NCBI RefSeq assembly: GCF_029227915.1
Contig: NC_079883.1
Span: 434,001 to 498,000, forward strand
Direction of reading: 5' to 3'
Origin: Hydractinia symbiolongicarpus
Lineage: Eukaryota > Cnidaria > Hydrozoa > Anthoathecata > Hydractiniidae
DNA length: 64,000 nucleotides
A model generated the notes under the pieces. It worked only from the letters and a program-made list of their open reading frames with translations, made no database searches and had not been told where the DNA came from. The translations under genes were made by a program, and so were the position numbers. The first letter of the stretch is position 1; every line of letters starts with the position of its first letter. Positions 36,301-49,500 of this stretch are shown here, in pieces.

Positions 36301-37396
36301 TCGAATGTATACAAAAAAAGTACCCTGTGAGTAAACTCATTTCCCGAACGATTTTTTAAATTATTTTTTCACCACTAAAACGCATGAGACTTGTAGTTTT
36401 CAAAAATGTTTTCATTTTTGATGAGACGCGGAATAAGAGAAGTTTAATCGCCGGCAAACGAAAACCCGCGATTTCCCGTAAATCCCGTGCTTGGCCCGTA
36501 TAGTCGAGTACATACAAAAAAAGTACCCTGTGAGTAAACTCATTTCCAGAACGATTTTTTAAATTATCTTTTCACCACTAAAACGCATGAGACTTGTAGT
36601 TTTCAAAAATGTTTTCATTTTTGATGAGACCCTGAATAAAAGAAGTTTAATCGCACGCAAACGAAAACCCGCGATTTCCCGTAAATCCCGGACTCGGCCC
36701 GTATAGTCAAAAGTATACAAAGAAAGTACCCTGCGAGTAAACTCATTTCCAGAACGATTTTTTAAATTATCTTTTCACCACTAAAACGCACGAGACTTGT
36801 AGTTTTCAGGAATGTTTTCATTTTTGATGAGACGCTTAATGAAAGAAGTTTAATCGCCGGCAAACGAAAACCCGCGAATTCCCGTAAATCCTGGACTCGG
36901 CCCGTATAGTCGAATGTATACAAAGAAAGTACCCTGTGAGTAAACTCATTTCTCGAACGATTTTTTAAATTATTTTTACACCACTAAAACGCATGAGACT
37001 TGTAGTTTTCAAAAATGTTTTCATTTTTGATGAGACGCAGAATAAAAGAAGTTTAATCGCCGGCAAACGAAAACCCGCAATTTCCCGTAAATCCCGTGCT
37101 TGGCTCGTATAGTCGAGTATATACAAAGAAAGTACCCTGTGAGTAAACTCCTTTCCAGAACGATTTTTTATATTATCTTTTCACCACTAAAACGCATGAG
37201 ACTTGTAGTTTTCAAAAATGTTTTCATTTTTGATGAGACGCGGAATAAAAGAAGTTTAATCGCCGGCAAACGAAAACCCGCGATTTCCCGTAAATCCCGG
37301 ACTCGGCCCGTATAGTCAAAAGTACACAAAGAAAATACCCAGGGAGTAAACACATTTCCCGAACGATTTTTTAAATTTTTTTTTCACCACTAAAAC
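33337..37396 (+). repeat. Nested HOR: 11-mer (2,233 bp) then 7-mer (1,421 bp)
   Basis: G monomers with a TTTTTACACC lead-in start at 33337, 35570 and 36991. The 7-mer (35570-36990) reads G-H-A-K-K-F-L. The 11-mer (33337-35569) is the same unit with its last four monomers amplified (33946-34757 and 34758-35569, 812 bp each). The rare TTTCTCAAACG (about 33296 and 35529) lies at the 2,233-bp offset, while internal and following copies have TTTCTCGAACG. The F monomers carry CGCACGC in both units, a private marker of this block. Confidence 0.83.
33946..34148 (+). repeat. Chimeric monomer L/K (also at 36179-36384)
   Basis: The left part is L-like (GCACGAG, TTTTCAGGAATG). The right part is K-like (GCGGAATAAGAG, GGGCTTGG). 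The corresponding monomer of the second 4-mer (34758) has TTTTCAAAAATG throughout. The chimera follows the G-H-A core in both the 11-mer and the 7-mer, so it formed before that duplication. Confidence 0.68.
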
Positions 37397-39949
37397 GTAT
37401 GAGACTTGTAGTTTTCAAAAATGTTTTCATTTTTGATGAGACGCTGAATAAAAGAAGTTTAATCGCCCGCAAACGAAAACCCGCGATTTCCCGTAAATCC
37501 CGGGCTCGGCCCGTATAGTCAAAAGTATACAAAGAAAGTACCCTGCGAGTAAACTCATTTCCAGAACGATTTTTTAAATTATCTTTTCACCACTAAAACG
37601 CATGAGACTTGTAGTTTTCAGGAATGTTTTCATTTTTGATGAGACGCTTAATGAAAGAAGTTTAATCGCCGGCAAACGAAAACCCGCGATTTCCCGTAAA
37701 TCCCGGGCTTGGCCCGTATAGTCGAATGTATACAAAAAAAGTACCCTGTGAGTAAACTCATTTCCCGAACGATTTTTTAAATTATTTTTTCACCACTAAA
37801 ACGCATGAGACTTGTAGTTTTCAAAAATGTTTTCATTTTTGATGAGACGCTGAATAAAAGAAGTTTAATCGCCGGCAAACGAAAACCCGCGAATTCCCGT
37901 AAATCCCGGGCTTGGCCCGTATAGTCGAATGTATACATAGAAAGTACCCTGTGAGTAAACTCATTTCTCGAACGATTTTTTAAATTATTTTTTCACCACT
38001 AACACGCATGAGACTTGTAGTTTTCAAAAATGTTTTCATTTTTGATGAGACGCTGAATAAAAGAAGTTTAATCGCCGGCAAACAAAAATCCGCGATTTCC
38101 CGTAAATCCCGTGCTTGGCCCGTATAGTCGAGTATATACAAAGAAAGTACCCTGTGAGTAAACTCATTTCCAGAAGGATTTTTTAAATTATTTTTTCACC
38201 ACTAAAACGCATGAGACTTGTAGTTTTCAAAAATGTTTTCATTTTTGATGAGACGCGGAATAAAAGACGTTTAATCGCCGGCAAACGAAAACCCGCGATT
38301 CGCCGTAAATCCCGGACTCGGCCCGTATAGTCAAAAGTATACAAAGAAAGTACCCAGGGAGTAAACTCATTTCCCGAACGATTTTTTAAATTATTTTTTC
38401 ACCACTAAAACGCATGAGACTTGTAGTTTTCAAAAATGTTTTCATTTTTGATGAGACGCGGAATAAGAGAAGTTTAATCGCCGGCAAACGAAAACCCGCG
38501 ATTTCCCGTAAATCCCGTGCTTGGCCCGTATAGTCGAGTACATACAAAGAAAGTACCCTGTGAGTAAACTCATTTCCAGAACGATTTTTTAAATTATCTT
38601 TTCACCACTAAAACGCATGAGACTTGTAGTTTTCAAAAATGTTTTCATTTTTGATGAGACGCTTAATGAAAGAAGTTTAATCGCCGGCAAACGAAAACCC
38701 GCGATTTCCCGTAAATCCCGGGCTTGGCCCGTATAGTCGAATGTATACAGAAAAAGTACCCTGTGAGTAAACTCATTTCCCGAACGATTTTTTAAATTAT
38801 TTTTTCACCACTAAAACGCATGAGACTTGTAGTTTTCAAAAATGTTTTCATTTTTGATGAGACGCGGAATAAGAGAAGTTTAATCGCCGGCAAACGAAAA
38901 CCCGCGATTTCCCGTAAATCCCGTGCTTTGCCCGTATAGTCGAGTACATACAAAAAAGTACCCTGTGAGTAAACTCATTTCCAGAACGATTTTTTAAATT
39001 ATCTTTTCACCACTAAAACGCATGAGACTTTTAGTTTTTAAAAATGTTTTCATTTTTGATGAGACGCTGAATAAAAGATGTTTAATCGTCGGCAAACGAA
39101 AACCCGCGATTTCCCGTAAATCCCGGACTCGGCCCGTATAGTCAAAAGTATACAAAGAAAGTACCCTGTGAGTAAACTCATTTCCCGAACGATTTTTTAA
39201 ATTATTTTTTCACCACTAAAACGCATGAGACTTGTAGTTTTCAAAAATGTTTTCATTTTTGATAAGACGCAGAATAAAAGATGTTAATCGCCGGCAAACG
39301 AAAACCCGCGATTTCCCGTAAGTCCCGGGCTTGGCCCGTATAGTCGAATGTATACAAAGAAAGTACCCTGTGAGTAAACTCATTTCCCGAACGATTTTTT
39401 AAATTATTTTTTCACCACTAAAACGCATGAGTCTTGTAGTTTTCAAAAATGTTTTCATTTTTGATGAGACGCTGAATGAAAGAAGTTTAATCGCCGGCAA
39501 ACGAAAACCCGCGATTTTCCGTAAATCCCGGGCTTGGCACGTATAGTCGAATGTATACAAAGAAAGTACCCTGTGAGTTAACTCATTTCCCGAACGATTT
39601 TTTTAAATTCTTTTTTCACCACTAAAACGCATGAGACTTGTAATTTTCAAAAATGTTTTCATTTTTGATGAGACGCTGAATGAAAGAAGTTTAATCGCCG
39701 GCAAACGAAAACCCGCGATTTTCCGTAAATCCCGGGCTTGGCCCGTATAGTCGAATGTATACAAAGAAAGTACCCTGTGAGTAAACTCATTTCTCGAACG
39801 ATTTTTTAAATTATTTTTTCACCACTAAAACGCATGAGACTTGTAGTTTTCAAAAATATTTTCATTTTTGATGAGACGCTGAATAAAAGAAGTTTAATCG
39901 CCGGCAAACAAAAACCCGCGATTTCCTGTAAATCCCGTGCTTGGCTCGT

Positions 39950-42900
39950 ATAGTCAAAAGTATACAAGGAAAGTACCCTGCGAGTAAAATCATTTCCAGA
40001 ACGATTTTTAAATTATCTTTTCGCCACTAAAACGCACGAGACTTGTAGTTTTTAAAACTGTTTTCATTTTTGATGAGACGCTGAATAAAAGAAGTTTAAT
40101 CGCCGGCAAACGAAAACCCGCGAATTCCCGTTAATCCCAGACTCGGCCCGTATAGTCAAAAGTATACAAAGGAAATACCCAGGGAGTAAACTCATTTCCA
40201 GAACGATTTTTTAAATGATCTTTTCACCACTAAAACGCATAAGACTTGTAGTTTTCAAATATGTTTGCATTTTTGATAAGACGCTGAATGAAAGATGTTT
40301 AATCGCCGGCAAACGAAACCCCGCGATTTCCCGTAAATCCTGGACTCGGCCCGTATAGTCAAAAGTATACAAAGAAAGTACCCAGGAAGTAAACTCATTT
40401 CCCGAAAGATTTTTTAAATTATTTTTCCACCACTAAAACGCATGAGACTTGTAGTTTTCAAAAATGTTTTCATTTTTGATAAGACGCAGAATAAAAGATG
40501 TTAATCGCCGGCAAACGAAAACCCGCGATTTTCCGTAAATCCCGGGCTTGGCCCGTATAGTCAAATGTATACAAAGAAAGTACCCTGTGAGTAAACTCAT
40601 TTCCCGAACGATTTTTTAAATTATCTTTTCACCACTAAAACGCATGAGACTTGTAGTTTTCAAAAATGTTTTCAGTTTTGATGAGACGCGGAATAAAAGA
40701 AGTTTAATCGCCAGCAAACCAAAACCCGCGATTTCCCGTAAACCCCGTGCTCGGCCCGTATAGTCAAAAGTACACAAAGAAAATATCCGGGGAGTAAACT
40801 CATTTCCCGAACGATTTTTTAAATTATTTTTTCACGACTAAAACGTATGAGACTTGTAGTTTTCAAAAATGTTTTCATTTTGGATGAGACGCTGAATAAA
40901 AGAAGTTCAATCGCCGGCAAACGAAAACCCGCGATTTCCCGTAAATCCCGGACTCGTCCCGTATATTCAAAAGTATACAAAGAAAGTACCCTGCGAGTAA
41001 ACTCATTTCCAGAACGATTTTTTAAATTATCTTTTCACCCCTAAAACGCACGAGACTTGTAGTTTTCAAAAATGTTTTCATTCTTGATAAGACGTTGAAT
41101 AAAAGATGTTTAATCGCCGGCAAACGAAAACCCGCGATTTCCCGTAAATCCCGGACTCGGCCCGTATAGTCAAAAGTATACAAAGAAATTACCCAGGGAG
41201 TAAACTCATTTCCCGAACGATTTTCTAAATTATTTTTTCACCACTAAAACGTATGAGACTTGTAGTTTTTAAAAATGTTTTCATTTTGGATGAGACGCTG
41301 AATAAAAGAAGTTTAATCGCCGGCAAACGAAAACCCGCGATTTCCCGTAAATCCCGGACTCGGCCCGTATAGTCAAAAGTATACAAAGAAAGTACCCTGC
41401 GAGTAAATTCATTTCCAGAACGATTTTTTAAATTATCTTTTCACCACTAAAACGCACGAGACTTGTAGTTTTCAAAAATGTTTTCATTTTTGATGAGACG
41501 CTGTATAAAAGAAGTTTAATCGCCGGCAAACGAAAACCCGCGAATTCCCGTTAATCCCGGACTCGGCCCGTATAGTCAAAAGTATACAAAGAAAATACCC
41601 AGGGATTAAACTCATTTCCAGAACGATTTTTTAAATTATCTTTTCACCACTAAAACGCATGAGACTTGTAGTTTTCAGGAATGTTTTCATTTTTGATGAG
41701 ACGCTTAATGAAAGAAGTTTAATCGCCGGCAAACGAAAACCCGCGATTTCCCGTAAATCCCGGGCTTGGCCCGTATAGTCGAATGCATACAAAAAAGGTA
41801 CCCTGTGAGTAAACTCATTTCCCGAACGATTTTTTAAATTATTTTTTCACCACTAAAACGCATGAGACTTGTAGTTTTCAAAAATGTTTTCATTTTTGAT
41901 GAGACGCGGAATAAGAGAAGTTTAATCGCTGGCAAACGAAAACCCGCGATTTCCCGTAAAACCCGTGCTTGGCCCGTATAGTCGAGTACACACAAAAAAA
42001 GTACCCTGTGAGTAAACTCATTTCCAGAACGATTTTTTAAATTATCTTTTCACCACTAAAACGCATGAGACTTGTAGTTTTCAAAAATGTTTTCATTTTT
42101 GATGAGACCCTGAATAAAAGAAGTTTAATCGCAGGCAAACGAAAACCCGCGAATTCCCGTAAATCCTGGACTGGGCCCGTATAGTCAAAAGTATACAAAG
42201 AAAGTACCCTGCGAGTAAACTCATTTCCAGAACGATTTTTTAAATTATCTTTTCACCACTAAAACGCACGAGACTTGTAGTTTTCAAAAATGTTTTCATT
42301 TTTGATGAGACGCTGTATAAAAGAAGTTTAATCGCCGGCTAACGAAAACCCGCGATTTCCCGTAAATCCCGGACTCGGCCCGTATAGTCAAAAGTATACA
42401 AAGAAAATACCCAGGGAGTAAACTCATTTCCCGACCGATTTTTTAAAGTATTTTTTCACCACTAAAACGCATGAGACTTGTAGTTTTCAGGAATGTTTTC
42501 ATTTTTGATGAGACGCTTAATGAAAGAAGTTTAAATGCCGGCAAACGAAAACCCGCGATTTCCTGTAAATCCCGGGCTTGGCCCGTATAGTCGAATGCAT
42601 ACAAAAAAAGTACCCTGTGAGTAAACTCATTTCCCGAACGATTTTTTAAATTATTTTTTCACCACTAAAACGCATGAGACTTGTAGTTTTCAGGAATGTT
42701 TTCATTTTTGATGAGACGCTTAATGAAAGAAGTTTAATCGCCGGCAAACGAAAACCCGCGATTTCCCGTAAATCCCGGGCTTGGCCCGTATAGTCGAATG
42801 TATACAAAGGAAGTACCCTGTGAGTAAACACATTTCCCAAACGATTTTTTAAATTATTTTTTCACCACTAAAACGTATGAGACTTGTAGTTTTCAAAAAT

Positions 42901-45290
42901 GTTTTCATTTTTGATGAGACGCTGAATAAAAGATGTTTAATCGCCGGCAAACGAAAACCTGCGATTTCCCGTAAATCCCGGACTTGGCCCGTATAGTCGA
43001 ATGTATACAAAGAAAGTACCCTGTGAGTAAACTCATTTCCCGAACGATTTTTTAAATTATTTTTTCACCACTAAAACGCATGAGACTTGTAGTTTTTAAA
43101 AGTGTTTTCATTTTGGATGAGACGCTGAATAAAAGAAGTTTAATCGCCGGCTAACGAAAACCCGCGATTTCCCGTAAATCCCGGACTCGGCCCGTATAGT
43201 CAAAAGTATACAAAGAAAATACCCAGGGAGTAAACTCATTTCCCGACCGATTTTTTAAAGTATTTTTTCACCACTAAAACGCATGAGACTTGTAGTTTTC
43301 AGGAATGTTTTCATTTTTGATGAGACGCTTAATGAAAGAAGTTTAATCGCCGGCAAACGAAAACCCGCGATTTCCTGTAAATCCCGGGCTTGGCCCGTAT
43401 AGTCGAATGCATACAAAAAAAGTACCCTGTGAGTAAACTCATTTCCCGAACGATTTTTTAAATTATTTTTTCACCACTAAAACGCATGAGACTTGTAGTT
43501 TTCAGGAATGTTTTCATTTTTGATGAGACGCTTAATGAAAGAAGTTTAATCGCCGGCAAACGAAAACCCGCGATTTCCCGTAAATCCCGGGCTTGGCCCG
43601 TATAGTCGAATGTATACAAAGAAAGTACCCTGTGAGTAAACACATTTCCCAAACGATTTTTTAAATTATTTTTTCACCACTAAAACGTATGAGACTTGTA
43701 GTTTTCAAAAATGTTTTCATTTTTGATGAGACGCTGAATAAAAGATGTTTAATCGCCGGCAAACGAAAACCTGCGATTTCCCGTAAATCCCGGACTTGGC
43801 CCTTATAGTCGAATGTATACAAAGAAAGTACCCTGTGAGTAAACTCATTTCCCGAACGATTTTTTAAATTATTTTTTCACCACTAAAACGCATGAGACAT
43901 GTAGTTTTTAAAAATGTTTTCATTATTGATGAGACGCTGAATGAAAGAAGTTTAATCGCCGGCAAACGAAAACCCGCGATTTTCCGTAAATCCCGGGCTT
44001 GGCCCGTATAGTCGAATGTATACAAAGAAAGTACCCTGTGAGTAAACTCATTTCCCGAACGATTTTTTAAATTATTTTTTCACCACTAAAACGCATGAGA
44101 CTTGTAGTTTTCAAAAATGTTTTCATTTTTGATGAGACGCTGATAGAAAGAAGTTTAATCGCCGGCAAACGAAAACCCGCGATTTTCCGTAAATCCCGGG
44201 CTTGGCCCGTATAGTCGAATGTATACAAAGAAAGTACCCTGTGAGTAAACTCATTTCTCGAACGATTTTTTAAATTATTTTTTCACCACTAAAACGCATG
44301 AGACTTGTAGTTTTCAAAAATGTTTTTATTTTTGATGAGACGCTGAATAAAAGAAGTTTAATCGCCGGCAAACGAAAACCCGCAATTTCCCGTAAATCCC
44401 GTGCTTGGCTCGTATAGTCGAGTGTATACAAAGAAAGTACCCTGTGAGTAAACTCCTTTCCAGAACGATTTTTTATATTATCTTTTCACCACTAAAACGC
44501 ACGAGACTTGTAGTTTTCAAAAATGTTTTCATTTTTGATGAGACGCTGAATAAAAGAAGTTTAATCGCCGGCAAACGAAAACCCGCGATTTCCCGTAAAT
44601 CCCGGACTCGGCCCGTATAGTCAAAAGTATACAAGGAAAGTACCCTGCGAGTAAAATCATTTCCAGAACGATTTTTAAATTATCTTTTCGCCACTAAAAC
44701 GCACGAGACTTGTACTTTTCAAAAATGTTTTCATTTTTGATGAGACGCTGAATAAAAGAAGTTTAATCGCCGGCAAACGAAAACCCGCGAATTCCCGTTA
44801 ATCCCAGACTCTGCCCGTATAGTCAAAAGTATACAAAGAAAGTACCCAGGGAGTAAACTCATTTCCCGAACGATTTTTTAAATTATTTTTCCACCACTAA
44901 AACGCATGAGACTTGTAGTTTTCAAAAATGTTTTCATTTTTGATAAGACGCAGAATAAAAGATGTTAATCGCCGGCAAACGAAAACCCGCGATTTCCCGT
45001 AAATCCTGGACTCGGCCCGTATAGTCAAAAGTATACAAAGAAAGTACCCAGGGAGTAAACTCATTTCCCGAACGATTTTTTAAATTATTTTTCCACCACT
45101 AAAACGCATGAGACTTGTAGTTTTCAAAAATGTTTTCATTTTTGATAAGACGCAGAATAAAAGATGTTAATCGCCGGCAAACGAAAACCCGTGATTTCCC
45201 GTAAATCCCGGGCTTGGCCCGTATAGTCAAATGTATACAAAGAAAGTACCCTGTGAGTAAACTCATTTCCCGAACGATTTTTTAAATTAT
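39950..45290 (+). repeat. Related segments at ~4,667-bp offset
   Basis: The uncommon series ACAAGGAAAG, GTAAAATCATTTCC, GATTTTTAAATT and TTTTCGCCAC occurs at about 39964-40025 and again at 44631-44692. CCGTTAATCCCAGACTC follows in both. GATAAGACGCAGAATAAAAG recurs at 40478 and 45144. Between these shared markers there are differences, so the two segments are relatives and not recent copies. Confidence 0.65.
42469..44092 (+). repeat. Tandem 4-monomer HOR, two copies (812 bp)
   Basis: The copies are 42469-43280 and 43281-44092. Markers at an 812-bp offset are CCCGACCG with AAAGTATTTT before each copy and AAACCTGCG at about 42955 and 43767. The first copy has a private TTTAAATGCCGG. The fourth monomers differ more, so the duplication may not cover the full last monomer. 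Confidence 0.72.
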
Positions 45291-46599
45291 TTTTTCACCA
45301 CTAAAACGCATGAGACATGTAGTTTTTAAAAATGTTTTCATTATTGATGAGACGCTGAATGAAAGAAGTTTAATCGCCGGCAAACGAAAACCCGCGATTT
45401 TCCGTAAATCCCGGGCTTGGCCCGTATAGTCGAATGTATACAAAGAAAGTACCCTGTGAGTAAACTCATTTCCCGAACGATTTTTTAAATTATTTTTTCA
45501 CCACTAAAACGCATGAGACTTGTAGTTTTCAAAAATGTTTTCATTTTTGATGAGACGCTGATAGAAAGAAGTTTAATCGCCGGCAAACGAAAACCCGCGA
45601 TTTTCCGTAAATCCCTGACTCGGCTCGTATAGCCAAAAGTATATAAAGAAAGTACCCAGGGAGTAAACTCATTTCCCGAACGATTTTTTAAATTATTTTT
45701 TCACCACTAAAACGCATGACACTTGTAGTTTTCAAAAGTGTTTTCATTTTTGATGAGACGCTGAATAAAAGAAGTTTAATCGCCGGCAAACGAAAACCCG
45801 CGAATTCCCGTAAATCCCGGGCTTGGCCCGTATAGTGGAATATATACGAAGAAATTACCCTGTGAGTAAACTCATTTCCAGAACGATTTTTTAAATTATC
45901 TTTTCACCACTAAAACGCATGAGACTTGTAGTTTTCAAAAATGTTTTCATTTTTGATGAGATGCGGAATAAAAGAAGTTTAATCGCCGGCAAACGAAAAC
46001 CCGCGATTTCCCGTAAATCCCGGACTCTGCCCGTGTAGTCAAAAGTATACAAAGAAAGTACCCAGGGAGTAAACTCATTTCCCGAACGATTTTTTAAATT
46101 ATTTTTTCGCCACAAAAACGCATGAGACTTGTAGTTTTCAAAAATGTTTTCATTTTTGATGAGACGCTTGATGAGAGAGGTTTAATCGCCGGCAAACGAA
46201 AACCCGCGATTTCCCGTAAATCCCGGACTCGGCCCGTATAGTCAAAAGTATACAAAGAAAATACCCAGGGAGTAAACTCATTTCCCGAAGGATTTTTTAA
46301 AGTATTTTTTCATCACTAAAACGCATGAGACTTGTAGTTTTCAGGAATGTTTTCATTTTTGATGAGACGCTTAATGAAAGAGGTTTAATCGCCGCCAAAC
46401 AAAAAACCCGCGATTTCCCGTAAATCCCGGGCTTGGCCCGTATAGTCGATTGTATACAAAGAAAGTACCCTGTGAGTAAAGTCATTTCCAGAACGAATTT
46501 TTAAATTATCTTTTCACCACTAAAACGCATGAGACTTGTAATTTTTAAAAATGTTTTCATTTTTGATGAGACGCTGAATAAAAGAAGTTTAATCGCCGG

Positions 46600-49500
46600 C
46601 AAACGAAAACCCGCGATTTCCTGTAAATCCCGGACTCGGCCCGTATAGCCAAAAGTATACAAAGAAAGTACCCAGGGAGTAAACTCATTACCCGAACGAT
46701 TTTTTAAATTATTTTTTCGCCACAAAAACGCATGAGACTTGTAGTTTTCAAAAATGTTTTCATTTTTGATGAGACGCCGAATAAAAGAAGTTTAATTGCC
46801 GGCAAACGATAACCCGCGAATTCTTGTAAATCCCGGACTCGGCCCGTATAGTACAAAGTATACAAAGAAAGTACTCAGGAAGTAAACTCATTTCCCGAAC
46901 GATTTTTTAAATTATTTTTTCACCACTAAAACGCATGAGACTTGTAGTTTTCAAAAATGTTTTCATTTTTGATGAGACGCTGAATAAAAGAAGTTTAATC
47001 GCCGGCAAACGAAAACCCGCGATTTCCCGTAAATCCCGGACTCGGACGTATAGTCAAAAGTATACAAAGAAAGTACCCTGCGAGTAAACTCATTTCCAGA
47101 ACGATTTTTTAAATTATCTTTTCACCACTAAAACGCATGAGACTTGTAGTTTTCAAAAATGTTTTCATTTTTGATGAGACGCTGAATAAAAGAAGTTCAA
47201 TCGACGGCAAACGATAACCCGCGAATTCCCGTAAATCCCGGACTCGGCTCGTATAGCCAAAAGTATATAAAGAAAGTACCCAGGGAGTAAACTCATTTCC
47301 CGAACGATTTTTTAAATTATTTTTTCATCACTAAAACGCCTGAGACTTGTAGTTTTTAAAAATGTTTTTATTTTTGATGAGACGCTGAATAAAAGAAGTT
47401 TAATCGCCGGCAAACGAAAACCCGCGCATTCCCGTAAATCCCGGACTCGGCCCGTATAGCCAAAAGTATACAAAGAAAGTACCCAGGGAGTAAACTCATT
47501 TCCCGAACGATTTTTTAAATTATTTTTTCACCACTAAAACGCATGACACTTGTAGTTTTCAAAAATGTTTTCATTTTTGATGAGACGCTGAATAAAAGAA
47601 GTTTAATCGCCGGCAAACGAAAACCCGCGAATTCCCGTTAATCCCGGGCATGGCCCGTATAGTGGAATATATACGAAGAAATTACCCTGTGAGTAAACTC
47701 ATTTCCAGAACGATTTTTTAAATTATCTTTTCACCACTAAAACGCATGAGACTTGTAGTTTTCAAAAATGTTTTCATTTTTGATGAGACGCTGAATAAAA
47801 GAAGTTTAATCGCCGGCAAACGATAACCCGCGAATTCCCGTAAATCCCGGACTCGGCCCGTATAGTCAAAAGTATACAAAGAAAGTACCCAGGGAGTAAA
47901 CTCATTTCCCGAACGATTTTTTAAATTATTTTTTCGCCACAAAAACGCATGAGACTTGTAGTTTTCAAAAATGTTTTCATTTTTGATGAGACGCTGAATA
48001 AAAGAAGTTTATCGCCGGCAAACGATAACCCGCGAATTCTTGTAAATCCCGGACTCGGTCCGTATAGTACAAAGTATATAAAGAAAGTACCCAGGGAGTA
48101 TACTCATTTCCCGAACGATTTTTTAAATTATTTTTTCATCACTAAAACGCCTGAGACTTGTAGTTTTCAAAAATGTTTTTATTTTTGATGAGACGCTGAA
48201 TAAAAGAAGTTTAATCGCCGGCAAACGAAAACCCGAGCATTCCCGTAAATCCCGGACTCGGCCCGTATAGCCAAAAGTATACAAAGAAAGTACCCAGGGA
48301 GTAAACTCATTTCCCGAACGATTTTTTAAATTATTTTTTCACCACTAAAACGCATGACACTTGTAGTTTTCAAAAATGTTTTCATTTTTGATGAGACGCT
48401 GAATAAAAGAAGTTTAATCGCCGGCAAACGAAAACCCGCGAATTCCCGTAAATCCCGGGCTTGGCCCGTATAGTGGAATATATACGAAGAAATTACCCTG
48501 TGAGTAAACTCATTTCCAGAACGATTTTTTAAATTATCTTTTCACCACTAAAACGCATGAGACTTGTAGTTTTCAAAAATGTTTTCATTTTTGATGAGAT
48601 GCGGAATAAAAGAAGTTTAATCGCCGGCAAACGAAAACCCGCGATTTCCCGTAAATCCCGGACTCGGCCCGTATAGTGGAATATATACGAAGAAATTACC
48701 CTGTGAGTAAACTCATTTCCAGAACGATTTTTTAAATTATCTTTTCACCACTAAAACGCATGAGACTTGTAGTTTTCAAAAATGTTTTCATTTTTGATGA
48801 GATGCGGAATAAAAGAAGTTTAATCGCCGGCAAACGAAAACCCGCGATTTCCCGTAAATCCCGGACTCGGCCCGTATAGTCAAAAGAATACAAAGAAAGT
48901 ACCCAGGGAGTAACCTCATTTCCCGAACGATTTTTTAAATTATTTTTTCGCCACAAAAACGCATGAGACTTGTAGTTTTCAAAAATGTTTTCATTTTTGA
49001 TGAGACGCTTGATGAGAGAGGTTTAATCGCCGGCAAACGAAAACCCGCGATTTCCCGTAAGTCCCGGACTCGGCCCGTATAGTCAAAAGTATACAAAGAA
49101 AATACCCAGGGAGTAAACTCATTTCCCGAAGGATTTTTTAAAGTATTTTTGCATCACTAAAACGCATGAGACTTGTAGTTTTCAGGAATGTTTTCATTTT
49201 TGATGTGACGCTTAATGAAAGAGGTTTAATCGCCGGCAAACAAAAAACCCGCGATTTCCCGTAAATCCCGGGCTTGGCCCGTATAGTCGAATGTATACAA
49301 AGAAAGTACCCTGTGAGTAAACTCATTTCCAGAACGAATTTTTAAATTATCTTTTCACCACTAAAACGCATGAGACTTGTAATTTTTAAAAATGTTTTCA
49401 TTTTTGATGAGACGCTGAATAAAAGAAGTTTAATCGCCGGCAAACGAAAACCCGCGATTTCCCGGAAATCCCGGACTCTGCCCGTATAGTCAATAGTATA

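Larger units (their letters stand above)
39000..45640 (+). repeat. Divergent monomer domain
   Basis: Monomers here carry scattered private changes that are rare elsewhere: GATAAGACGC, AAAAGATG, GATTTTCCG, CATTATTGATG, TTTTGGATGAGAC, CATAAGAC and one-base deletions such as GATTTTTAAATT. Adjacent monomers resemble each other less than in the flanking domains. It looks like an older, less homogenised stretch between two more recently amplified regions. There are still no non-satellite insertions. Confidence 0.65.
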
